DNA from: CAZJYI01 sp964550025
GTDB taxonomy: Bacteria; Verrucomicrobiota; Kiritimatiellia; UBA8416; CAYOBW01
DNA: 22,565 nucleotides
Direction of reading: 5' to 3'
Assembly (NCBI GenBank): GCA_964550025.1
Contig: CAZJYI010000169.1
Span: 1 to 22,565 of the forward strand
A program made the position numbers and the translations under genes. Each line of letters opens with the position of its first letter. Position 1 is the first letter of the stretch. This document shows positions 7,212 to 15,154 of this stretch, one piece after another. A model generated the notes under the pieces. That model saw nothing but the letters and a program-made list of their open reading frames with translations, had not been told where the DNA came from and searched no databases.

Positions 7212-8213
7212 TCATCTGGCTTCCGGCGCGGAGAAGTCGTCGCCGTGTTCCTGACAGAACTCGTCGAGATACGCCCGATGCTGCTTCAGGACCTCAGCGT
7301 AGGCCGGGTCCTTTGCCAGGTTCTTCATCTCGCCGGGATCGTTCTTCATATCCACCAGCGATTCCTGGCGGACCGTGCGCAACAGGAGCCGCTGCTCCTC
7401 GAGCCTCTTCCGCTCCCCGCTCAGGGCGTTGATGTCGACCGCGGGCAGAGTCTGCTCGCCTTCACTGTAGACACAGTACTTGTACCGGTCGCTGCGGACC
7501 ATACGACCATAGGGCCTGAGTTTGCTTGAGATTTGTTCGTCTCGTGTCTTGCCCATGCCCCTGCCCTGCGCCAGGTGATTCTGTGCTACGACATATTCGC
7601 GATCCCATCCGGATGTCTTGCCCAGGGCCGGTCCCTTCAGGCTCTTGCCCGGCAACCCGTGCGGCGGGGTGACACCGGCGAAATCGCAGAGCGTCGGGAA
7701 GAGGTCGACGCCCGTATTGGCCAGCACATCGGAGGTCCCTTGCGGGGTCTTGCCCTTCCAACTGATGACGAACGGGACGCGACACGACTCATCGTAGAAG
7801 ACCGTCTTCTGGTTCCACCCGTGCGCGCCGTGACAGTCGCCGTGGTCGCTGACGAAGACAACAAGCGTGTTCTCCTCCTGACCCGTCTCATGCGGGTAGC
7901 GCCCCGTGAACATCGCCGTGCGCGACGGGCAGCATATGGGGTTGGCGGCGTAAGCCCTCGTGAACCGCATGCCGTCTTCCGCCAGGCTGTCCATCGCCGG
8001 TGTATGAATATACTTGTTCCCGATGGCACAACTCATGACATCGGCAAACTGCTGATCTGTCATTACGATCAGGATGTTGGGTCTCTTCCCACGCTGCCGC
8101 GACTCCCGGCCCGATACCGATGGGGGTAGTCCTGCGGCTGCCATCGATGTGCCGGCAAGGCCGATGAACTCTCGCCTGGTCATGCCCTTGTCTGCCAGTC
8201 CATTCAGCTCCAT
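7212..8213 (-). CDS. Tat-exported sulfatase with large internal deletion
   Basis: A formylglycine-dependent type I sulfatase. A Tat signal (MTRREFIGLAGTSMAAAG) precedes the catalytic domain, which opens with RPNILIVMTDQQ (metal-binding Asp). The activation motif is ICCPSRTAMFTGRYPHETG, where the first Cys of C-C-P-S-R would become formylglycine. Directly after HETG the protein continues QEENTLVVFVSDHGD, the second metal site. Normal sulfatases have about 130-160 residues between these points, including the Lys and His of the active site, so a block is missing near 7868-7883. The rest (VPFVISWKG, DLFPTLCDFAGV, the C-terminal DPGEMKNL) is normal. The start at 8213 has AAAGGG nine bases upstream; the ATG at 8222 abuts it. 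The FecR-LamG gene ends 84 bases upstream. Activity is unlikely as read. Confidence 0.8.
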   Translation of the reverse strand: MELNGLADKGMTRREFIGLAGTSMAAAGLPPSVSGRESRQRGKRPNILIVMTDQQFADVMSCAIGNKYIHTPAMDSLAEDGMRFTRAYAANPICCPSRTAMFTGRYPHETGQEENTLVVFVSDHGDCHGAHGWNQKTVFYDESCRVPFVISWKGKTPQGTSDVLANTGVDLFPTLCDFAGVTPPHGLPGKSLKGPALGKTSGWDREYVVAQNHLAQGRGMGKTRDEQISSKLRPYGRMVRSDRYKYCVYSEGEQTLPAVDINALSGERKRLEEQRLLLRTVRQESLVDMKNDPGEMKNLAKDPAYAEVLKQHRAYLDEFCQEHGDDFSAPEAR

Positions 8214-8297
8214 ACTACTCATCCCTTTCAGCGCAACGTGAAGATGTCGGCTTCACGGCGGACAAGAACGACATGAATGCAATTCCCAGACACTTCA

Positions 8298-9881
8298 TTA
8301 GTTATACTTGTCGCCGTTCTGATGCAGTTCGGCGATCTCCGCCGCGGACAGGGATTTGTTGAAGATCAGCAATTCACCGATCCGGCCGTTGAAGTGGCGG
8401 GTCTTCTGCGAGCCCTTGTCGGAGCGGGTGCGGTTGGCGATCTCGGCCTTGCCGATGGCAATCGGAACCACTTTGGTCAGATCGGCGACGCCCAGAAGAA
8501 CGCCGTTACGGTATTGGGAGACAGCGCCGCGCTCGCCGTCGTACACCACGACCAGGCTCATCCACCGGTGGAAATCGCCGGGCTGCAGGACACACGGCAC
8601 GCTGGATGTCTTCTGACTCGATGACCGGCCGTTGTTCACAACCAGTTCCATGGCCCCTCGCCTCAGAATGCGCCAGTGAACAGCGCCCGGCCGCTCCCAC
8701 ACCTGGCTGTGGAGCAGCACGCTGTAGTGGCTGTCGAACCGATCGAGACGCACCCATATGGCCAGAGTTATGGCGTTGGCGCGCCCCGGCACCTCGATCA
8801 GCACGCGATCCGCCGGGTGCTTGAAGTCCAGAGACCGCTTCAGCCCGCGCCAGCGTCCCCACTTCGATCGCGCGCCCACAATGGCCCCGTTCAATCCGGG
8901 ATGGGGATTCAGAGAGACATTCGGCAGGTCCCGTTCCTCTTCCGGCCCGGTCTCAAAGTCGTAGTAGGCCACAAGCCGGGGATCCTCCCTCAAGCGGGCG
9001 GAGGCAACCTGCCAACGTTGATACGTACGCTCCCGCAATTCCCGCACGCGCCGGGCCAGTTCCTCCCGGCTCACGAAGCGGCCGGGATCCGGCACGATCT
9101 CGGAACGCCTGCCGCTCGGATCCACCAGTTGCCCCTGCCCCGCCACCAGTTCCTTGCCCGAGCTGGCGGTCCCATCGGGGGCGAACAGCTCGACCTTGCC
9201 GTCAAGCACATGCACGGCGGTGCCCCTTTCGCGCGTGACCTCCATCGCGAATTCGGTGCCCAGATCCACCAACTCGATCTCCCGGGTTCGGATCGTGAAC
9301 CCCTGCGCCTGCACCGGAACATGTGCGCGCAGTTTGCCGTAATGCAGCGTCCCACCATTCTCAGAGAGGATTTCGAGCGAGGCCGGCCCCTCCAGAATCA
9401 CCGACGCCCCGGAGTAGAACTCCAGTTCGACCACTCCTTTGAGCAGCTCCCATCGTCCCGGCGCCACCGAATCGTAGGGAAGCAGGGACACGCCGGTCCA
9501 CTCGGCCCCGACCGACCGCGTGACCACGGCCACCCCGTTGTCGACCGCTTCGACCGGGGCTATCCCATCCGTCCCGGCATCCTTGAGAATCAGCACGCCT
9601 ACCGCGCCCAGCAGAATCAGGATCGCCGCAGCCGCGGCCCACAGTTCGAAGCGCAGCCGGCGGGGCCTCCCGGTCTGTTGCGAACCCGCGACCCCAACGC
9701 TCGTGTCGGCAGACGCCGTAGAGGCAAACGACCGGAGATCCGAGTCGAGCATGCGGTACTCCAGCAGCCGTTGCCGCAGCCCGTGGTCGTGACGCAGAGC
9801 CTCTTCTAATTCGGCGAACTCCACATCGGTCAGCGACCCGGAGCAATAGCCGTCTACGAGATCCTGGTGGCGTTTGTTCAT
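8298..9881 (-). CDS. FecR-domain membrane protein with C-terminal LamG domain
   Basis: A 527-residue single-pass membrane protein. Residues 1-75 form a cytosolic region with an anti-sigma-like helical start (VDGYCSGSLTDVEFAELEEAL). Residues about 80-99 are the membrane segment (LWAAAAAILILLGAVGVLIL). Residues about 110-260 are the FecR beta domain, with VELEFYSGASVILEGPASLEI, ELVDLGTEFAMEV and AVHVLDGKVELF. From about 300 to 520 a concanavalin/LamG-like fold follows: LVAYYDFETG, AITLAIWVRLDRFD, WMSLVVVYDG and FNGRIGELLIFNKSLSAAEI. Its start overlaps the sigma-factor stop by four bases (ATGA), the normal sigma/anti-sigma arrangement. By analogy with FecR it would hold the sigma factor and respond to an outer signal, here perhaps a glycan bound by LamG. 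Confidence 0.88.
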   Translation of the reverse strand: MNKRHQDLVDGYCSGSLTDVEFAELEEALRHDHGLRQRLLEYRMLDSDLRSFASTASADTSVGVAGSQQTGRPRRLRFELWAAAAAILILLGAVGVLILKDAGTDGIAPVEAVDNGVAVVTRSVGAEWTGVSLLPYDSVAPGRWELLKGVVELEFYSGASVILEGPASLEILSENGGTLHYGKLRAHVPVQAQGFTIRTREIELVDLGTEFAMEVTRERGTAVHVLDGKVELFAPDGTASSGKELVAGQGQLVDPSGRRSEIVPDPGRFVSREELARRVRELRERTYQRWQVASARLREDPRLVAYYDFETGPEEERDLPNVSLNPHPGLNGAIVGARSKWGRWRGLKRSLDFKHPADRVLIEVPGRANAITLAIWVRLDRFDSHYSVLLHSQVWERPGAVHWRILRRGAMELVVNNGRSSSQKTSSVPCVLQPGDFHRWMSLVVVYDGERGAVSQYRNGVLLGVADLTKVVPIAIGKAEIANRTRSDKGSQKTRHFNGRIGELLIFNKSLSAAEIAELHQNGDKYN

Positions 9882-10438
9882 GCCGTGCCCTCCGCTTGCG
9901 CGGCTTCCAGGGAGTCCCGGATACAGCCGTGCAGCTTCCGCCGGATTCGGGCCAGCGCCTTGTACAAACCCGTCGGGCTCCTGCCTACCCGGGCAGCCGC
10001 ATCCTTGATCGAAATCCCGTCCGCGTAGGCCACCCGGATTAGCTCCCGCGGCGCGGACTCAAGTTTGGCCAGGCATCCCTGGAGCGCCCGCTGCAGCGCC
10101 GGCTGATCCGCGGCGACGTCCGCGGCCTCTGCGGCGAGAAGCTCATAGACGTCGTCGCTGAAGACGAGACGGTCCGTTGCCTTCCTGCGCCGGTACTTCA
10201 GGACTTCGTACCGGGCGATCATGAAGGCCCAGTCGACGAATTTCGACCCCGGACGGTCAGGATCGAACTGGTCGAACTTACGCCACATGACCAGGCTGGC
10301 CTCCTGCATGACCTCATCCACCCCTTCCCAGTTCGGGAGCAGGGAAGTCACGAAGGCCCGCACATTCCCCTCATAGCGGGAGAACAGGCGGACGAAAGTC
10401 TCGTGTTTGTCGGCCGGCGGCGTGGGATCGTGACTCAT
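9878..10438 (-). CDS. ECF sigma factor (Rhodopirellula/Verrucomicrobium-type)
   Basis: A sigma-70 family extracytoplasmic-function factor of 186 residues from the ATG at 10438 (MSHDPTPPADKHETFVRLF); the frame is open for 25 more residues upstream, to 10513, but these do not look like sigma sequence. Region 2 is EVMQEASLVMWRKFDQFDP and FVDWAFMIARYEVLKYRRRK. Region 4 carries the helix-turn-helix GISIKDAAARVGRSPTGLYKALARIRRKL. The length and motifs fit the ECF group of planctomycetes and verrucomicrobia encoded beside FecR-LamG proteins. A weak GGAG lies about 12 bases before the ATG. The 126-base gap to the PQQ-protein gene is long enough for its own promoter. Targets are likely surface glycan genes nearby, but no matching promoter set could be recognised. 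Confidence 0.9.
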   Translation of the reverse strand: MSHDPTPPADKHETFVRLFSRYEGNVRAFVTSLLPNWEGVDEVMQEASLVMWRKFDQFDPDRPGSKFVDWAFMIARYEVLKYRRRKATDRLVFSDDVYELLAAEAADVAADQPALQRALQGCLAKLESAPRELIRVAYADGISIKDAAARVGRSPTGLYKALARIRRKLHGCIRDSLEAAQAEGTA

Positions 10439-10564
10439 CTCATGAGGATACTCCGTTTCTGCGGCAAATTGCCCGGGCAAATCGGTTGCCGTGCCTCGAC
10501 AGCACCAGCCCACCCATCACGATTCCACCGCGCACGTGTCGCCCTCCTGTCTGAGGATCGCATC

Positions 10565-13500
10565 TCATCTTGCGGCTGTGAGGCATAACACCTTGCCCGA
10601 CCGGGTGGCCAGGAACAGGGCGCCCTCGGCCAGCGCCATGCCGTCCCATACGGGTAGAGCTTCGAGCTCGCATCGGCTGATCTCCTTCCCGTCCGAGGTC
10701 GATATGGCACAGAGCACCATGCCGTCCTTGCCTTCGAATGCGCTCAAGGCAGCCCTGTCGGGGGCGCCCGCCAGGTAGAGGGTGCCGTCCGAGACAGCCA
10801 TCGCCGTGGCCCTGATGTCTACATACCTGGACCAGAGAGCCGGGGAAGAAGGCCGCTTCCGCCCGGAGTCCTTCTTCCGCTTCTTCTCCCCCTTCCTGTC
10901 CCGCCCCGCGGATTGGGAACCGGGATTTCTCATGAGGGACTTGGCCGTCAGCCGGTAGCCCTTGGCGCCGGCCGTGAATGCAGTTGCTCTCCCCGTTCCG
11001 GGGAAAGACTCAATCCCGTAGCCGGTCGTATCATCAAACACCAGGAACTGGGCGTGTGACAGCGCCCCCGCGGCCCACGTGGTCCGGTTGAACCACGTGT
11101 CATCCCGGAAGCCGCCCGTAGCATGGACGTGGCGGGATGACCGCTGCGGTGTCCCGAACACGGCCTGTCGCCGCATCCACACCGCGGCACCGTCGCCGAC
11201 CAGGATGTCGGGCAGCATGCCCTCTATGTCAAAGGTCTGACGGGCCTGTCGCCCGGCCGCCTCGGGATCCGCACTGTAGACAACCTTGCGCTCGATGATG
11301 TCCCCCGTCTCCGGTTCGAGCACGTACAGGAAGATGCCCCCGTCAAGGTAGGAGGAGCGTCCGGCGGCAAGATAGGCCAGGCCGTCCTGGATGAGGATGC
11401 TGCCGTGGACGGGCCAGCGAGACTCGATCTGCCCCATGCTGCCCATGAACTCGTCGCGCGGTGCCACCCGCCTTGCCCACGCGAGCTCACCATCTGAGGC
11501 CCGCAGGCTGTACACGCGCCCGTCGGCCGACCCGAAAAGCGCCATTCCCTTGTAGAGGGTCGGAGGGGTGTCGACGCGGGCGCCCGCGGTAAACGCCCAT
11601 GCTTGAGTACCATCCGACGCGTTGAGCGCGACCACACGGTGCTCGTCGACGACGGGAACGAAGACCTTTCCGCCGGCTATCGTCAGCGGCCCAACCGCCC
11701 CGCCAAGCTCGGCCTCCCAGCGTTTCTTGAAGGCCGCGGGCACGCGCGCCTTGAGGAATCCGCCGCGGGCGGGCGAAGACCGGAACGTGGACCAGGAAGG
11801 CGCAGACGGTTGGCCAACATCTCCGAATGCCGGTCCCTTCACGACGTCGGCATGATCCGGTGTTCGGTCGCCGCGCGGGGACGCCGGCGCAAGGGCGAAG
11901 TAGCCGTTGAGCTTCGTATCGATGTAGCAGCCGCAGGGGTGTGGGGTGATGTAGAGAAGGCCGTTGCAGGGCATCACACCGGTGTGGCAGTCACCTCGCG
12001 TCCAATGGTGCAGATGGTTCTCGCCCGATTCCAGATCGACGAATTCCACCCCTCGCCGTGACATGAGGAGATAGCGCTCCGTGGCCTTGTTCCTGTAACA
12101 GCGGTGATGGTGGCCGACATTCAGGATCTTCTTCGTTGCCAGTCGTTTCTTCTCCTCACCGGTCCGCAGATCCAGTCCCAGGACCGCATACTCGAGTCTG
12201 TCGCGGTTCGCCGGCTCCTTCCTGCCGCGCTCGATCTCGAGGTGTTCATGGATCCAGACCAGCCCCTCTACGACAAAGACATTGGGCTGATTGTTGTGTA
12301 CCCATCCACCGTACCGGCGCTCCCAGAGGGGCGAGCCGTCGTCAGCTCCGAACGCGTGGAGATTTCCCGGCACGGAATGGAAGCTCTTGCCGCCCTGGGG
12401 CTGCGCAAAGAGCACGACGCCGTCGCTGTAGACCAGGACGGTGAGTTCGCTCATCAGTGTGCTGAAGTTGGCGTTGTATGTGTCGGCCTTCGGTCGCGCG
12501 GTGCGCCATATCTCACGGCCGGTCTTGAGGTCAAGGGCTACGATCGCGTCGTGGTCCGAGAGGAACACCTTGTCGCCGCCAACCGCAAGTTCCAGGCGGC
12601 TGAGAGGGCGGCTGGAGTTGGTCTTTGCCCTCACGCCACTGAAGTCTCCGTTGTTCCACAGGATCTTGCCGGTATCTGCGTTCAATACGGCAACGCTCTT
12701 TCTGACGGTCTTCTCACCGTCGCTGGAAGGAGCCAGGGGCGACTTGCCCAATGAGAGGACCAGGAGCCCGTCACGATAGAGAATCTCGTCGGTCCTCTCG
12801 GTTCCCTCGTAGGTCCGTGTCACCCTACCGGTTGCCGCATCGAGGGCCGACAGTTTCGAATCAAACCCGAGTGTGACATACACCGTATCGCCAACGGCGA
12901 CGAGCCGCTTCGGCAGTTGGAACGGTTGGTTGTTGCGGGCGTGCCACTTCTGCACCCACTTCTTCCACCCCCAGTCGGGCATGTGCTTCTTCCAAAGCAG
13001 GACCCCATTGAAGGCGTCCCGGGCGACGAGGAACCACTTCTCCTCGAGTCCGGCATAGATGCCGGACGGCCCCTCATCGACGATGTAGAACAGGCGTCCG
13101 TTGGAGGAGACCATGGCACTCGTTGTCGAGGGTGCGTCGTGCAGTCGCGCCCAGAACGGTTTGGCGACCCACTGCATGTGCCGGGGCGGTCCGACAACGC
13201 GATCCTTCCCAACAGCGTTGCCGTCCGGACCGTACAGCCAGTGGGTCCATTCGTCGATCTCCGGCGGGACGGGTTTGCGATAGACAAACCAATCCTCCAC
13301 GGTTGCACGCTGCCGAATGAGACCCGGTAATTCGCTGTTCACAGGTCTGCCCAGCACAGCGACCCCGCCTGGTGCCAGTACTCTCGCCAGCTCGTCTGCC
13401 GGGCATGGCATCCCGGGCGCGGAACACACCACGAGATTCACAAGGCCATCCGCATACGGCAGCCGCTTCCCATCCCAGTGTCGGGCAGAGACCCTCCCGT

Positions 13501-13744
13501 AGAGCCCCTCTGAGGATATGTACCGCCTGGCCTTCTTCACGTCTGCGGGATCGGCGGCCAGCCCCTGGACAACGAAACTGTCTCCCGCGCAGAGCCCAGC
13601 CGTCAGCTCACCGCTGCCGCAGCCGACGTGAACGACCAACCCGCCCTTCACTCCCGACGCTTCTATCACGTCGTTGCCCGTACCGGCTCGCAAGGCGGCC
13701 GGCAGTAGCAGCAGTACCATTGACAAACATAGTTCTCTCATCAT
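10565..13744 (-). CDS. Secreted methyltransferase-PQQ beta-propeller fusion protein
   Basis: A 1059-residue protein beginning with a signal peptide (MMRELCLSMVLLLLPAALRAG). Residues about 25-160 are a class I methyltransferase-like Rossmann domain: VVHVGCGSGELTAGL (SAM-loop motif), RLPYADGLVNLVVCSA and ELARVLAPGGVAVLGRP. Residues about 180-215 hold EIDEWTHWLYGPDGNAVGKD, which leads into a PQQ-like propeller to the C-terminus with repeated blades such as LSALDAATGRVTRTYEG, IVALDLKTGREIW and VVALNASDGTQAW. A Cys/His-rich loop (HHWTRGDCHTGVMPCNG then PHPCGCY) lies in the middle. It looks complete. A Lys/Arg-rich patch (GRDRKGEKKRKKDSGRKR) near residue 950 is unusual. This architecture recurs in PVC bacteria without an established function. 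Its start overlaps the stop of the upstream remnant, so it belonged to a multi-gene transcript. Confidence 0.87.
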   Translation of the reverse strand: MMRELCLSMVLLLLPAALRAGTGNDVIEASGVKGGLVVHVGCGSGELTAGLCAGDSFVVQGLAADPADVKKARRYISSEGLYGRVSARHWDGKRLPYADGLVNLVVCSAPGMPCPADELARVLAPGGVAVLGRPVNSELPGLIRQRATVEDWFVYRKPVPPEIDEWTHWLYGPDGNAVGKDRVVGPPRHMQWVAKPFWARLHDAPSTTSAMVSSNGRLFYIVDEGPSGIYAGLEEKWFLVARDAFNGVLLWKKHMPDWGWKKWVQKWHARNNQPFQLPKRLVAVGDTVYVTLGFDSKLSALDAATGRVTRTYEGTERTDEILYRDGLLVLSLGKSPLAPSSDGEKTVRKSVAVLNADTGKILWNNGDFSGVRAKTNSSRPLSRLELAVGGDKVFLSDHDAIVALDLKTGREIWRTARPKADTYNANFSTLMSELTVLVYSDGVVLFAQPQGGKSFHSVPGNLHAFGADDGSPLWERRYGGWVHNNQPNVFVVEGLVWIHEHLEIERGRKEPANRDRLEYAVLGLDLRTGEEKKRLATKKILNVGHHHRCYRNKATERYLLMSRRGVEFVDLESGENHLHHWTRGDCHTGVMPCNGLLYITPHPCGCYIDTKLNGYFALAPASPRGDRTPDHADVVKGPAFGDVGQPSAPSWSTFRSSPARGGFLKARVPAAFKKRWEAELGGAVGPLTIAGGKVFVPVVDEHRVVALNASDGTQAWAFTAGARVDTPPTLYKGMALFGSADGRVYSLRASDGELAWARRVAPRDEFMGSMGQIESRWPVHGSILIQDGLAYLAAGRSSYLDGGIFLYVLEPETGDIIERKVVYSADPEAAGRQARQTFDIEGMLPDILVGDGAAVWMRRQAVFGTPQRSSRHVHATGGFRDDTWFNRTTWAAGALSHAQFLVFDDTTGYGIESFPGTGRATAFTAGAKGYRLTAKSLMRNPGSQSAGRDRKGEKKRKKDSGRKRPSSPALWSRYVDIRATAMAVSDGTLYLAGAPDRAALSAFEGKDGMVLCAISTSDGKEISRCELEALPVWDGMALAEGALFLATRSGKVLCLTAAR

Positions 13745-14033
13745 GGGAGGCCTCTGTTGTGTTGCACGAAAGGAGAACTCCCGTAGCCGGCAATCCTCTT
13801 GGGCAGACGACGCACGTCCAGGAAACCGGGAACCAGATCGCCGGAATGCACCAGGACATCGCCATCCGCGTACGCACTCAGGTCAAGGGGGGAAGGAAAG
13901 CGCCGCGTTGCCGAAACGGTCCGCGTCCTTCTTCGTGGTGGAATAGGGCACGTAGCGCTCTGTCGTTCTGAACACCTCCCCCGCGACAAGGAAACTCGCG
14001 GCCTTCCCCGGCGTGGTCAACCCCACGCAGAAA
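13741..14033 (-). pseudogene. Headless, frameshifted remnant of an unrecognised gene
   Basis: Two minus-strand frames read as protein in succession. The first is LTTPGKAASFLVAGEVFRTT, then ERYVPYSTTKKDADRFGNAAL, ending at a stop just after a run of six C. The second is DLSAYADGDVLVHSGDLVPG, then FLDVRRLPKRIAGYGSSPFV, ending QHNRGLP. Removing one base from the six-base run at 13887-13892 joins them into one stretch of about 95 residues. Its stop at 13741-13743 overlaps the start of the PQQ-protein gene as ATGA, as a real operon gene would. No start codon or N-terminal region is visible: the frame runs back into the isomerase/epimerase end at about 14040, so the 5' part appears deleted. I do not recognise the family. 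Confidence 0.6.
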
Positions 14034-14039
14034 CGCTTC

Positions 14040-14960
14040 TCACCCAAGCGGAATGAACTGACCCAGGAAACTCGCGCTCTGACGCAGTGCTGCCTCCCGA
14101 TCGGCCGGCGAGCCCTCGTAGGCACGGTCTTCGACCTCGACGCACACCGGGCCGTCATACCCCGTGTCACCCAACACGGAGATGAAGCGCCCCCAGTCGA
14201 CTTCCCCGAGCCCCGGGAGCTTCGGGCAGTGGTACTCCAGCGGCGTGGCCATGATACCAACGTCGTCCAGGCGTTCCTGGTCGATGCGGACGTCCTTGGC
14301 ATGGACGTGGAAGATGCGGTCGGCAAACTCGCGCAACGGCTTGAGGTAATCCATTCCCTGCCAGACGAGGTGGGAAGGGTCGAAGTTCAGACCGAAGCAC
14401 TCGCTGGGAATCTCCTCGAACATACGCCGCCAGATGGCCGGGCACGTGGCCAGGTTCTTCCCGCCGGGCCATTCGTCACCGCTGAAGTACATGGGGCAGT
14501 TCTCAATGCCGATGCGCACGCCGCGACTCTCGGCATACTTCACCAACGGTTTCCACACCTTCTTGAAGCGGGGCCAGTTCGCGTCCACCGTCTTCGTCCA
14601 GTCGCGGCCAATGAACGTGTTCATCTGGTTGACGCCCAGCATTGCGGCGGCGCGAATGACCTTCTTGATGTGAGCGATGTAGACCTTGGCTTCCGCGGCG
14701 TCCGGCGCCAGGGGATTCGGATAGTAACCCAGTCCGCTGATCTCGACCCCGTACGACGCGCACAGATCGTTGATGCGCGACGCGTCACGCTTGGTGAAGC
14801 CGGTCACATCGACATGCGTCACGCCGGCATAGCGGCGCGTGGCCTTGCCCTTGGGCCAGCACATCAACTCGACGCACTGATACCCCTCGCCCGCGGCAAA
14901 CGCGACCACATCCTCCAACGACCGATCCGGCAGAATAGCGCTGACAAAACCCAGTTTCAT
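14040..14960 (-). CDS. Cytosolic sugar phosphate isomerase/epimerase (TIM barrel)
   Basis: A 306-residue AP-endonuclease-2-like TIM barrel without a signal peptide. MKLGFVSAILPDRSLEDVV starts the first strand. Metal-ligand candidates are Glu153 (GIENCP), Asp194 and His197 (NFDPSHL), His218/His220 (FHVHAKD) and the Glu in VEVED near residue 268, the order seen in xylose-isomerase-like epimerases. AGGAGGAG lies directly upstream of the ATG, so the start is secure. Length is normal. Unlike the Tat-exported relative at 1588-2547 it is cytosolic and probably handles an intermediate after uptake. It is first in a minus-strand run with the remnant, the PQQ protein and the ECF/FecR pair. Its stop is followed within a few bases by the remnant's coding sequence. 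The substrate is unknown. Confidence 0.88.
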   Translation of the reverse strand: MKLGFVSAILPDRSLEDVVAFAAGEGYQCVELMCWPKGKATRRYAGVTHVDVTGFTKRDASRINDLCASYGVEISGLGYYPNPLAPDAAEAKVYIAHIKKVIRAAAMLGVNQMNTFIGRDWTKTVDANWPRFKKVWKPLVKYAESRGVRIGIENCPMYFSGDEWPGGKNLATCPAIWRRMFEEIPSECFGLNFDPSHLVWQGMDYLKPLREFADRIFHVHAKDVRIDQERLDDVGIMATPLEYHCPKLPGLGEVDWGRFISVLGDTGYDGPVCVEVEDRAYEGSPADREAALRQSASFLGQFIPLG

Positions 14961-15154
14961 GACTCTCCTCCTACATGTTTACCCATCGCTTCATGCAAGG
15001 CGTGTCCTTCGCACGTGCCGTACAGAACCTGTTGACATCACCACGGCGGTCTCCGATCAGTGGACACTCCAAACCAGTATTGCAGGGCGGCAGTACGGGG
15101 ACAAGCGAATCCTGGAGCTCCGCCGGCTGCGAACGGCCTTCGTGCCCGGAAATC

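Noticed and set aside
8676..9809. Plus-strand open frame of 377 codons opposite FecR-LamG
   Set aside because: His/Pro/Arg-rich translation typical of the reverse strand of a GC-rich gene; the minus-strand gene is well supported.
15032..15060. Plus-strand TTGACA at 15032-15037 as a promoter
   Set aside because: No -10-like sequence at a suitable spacing and no plus-strand gene downstream.
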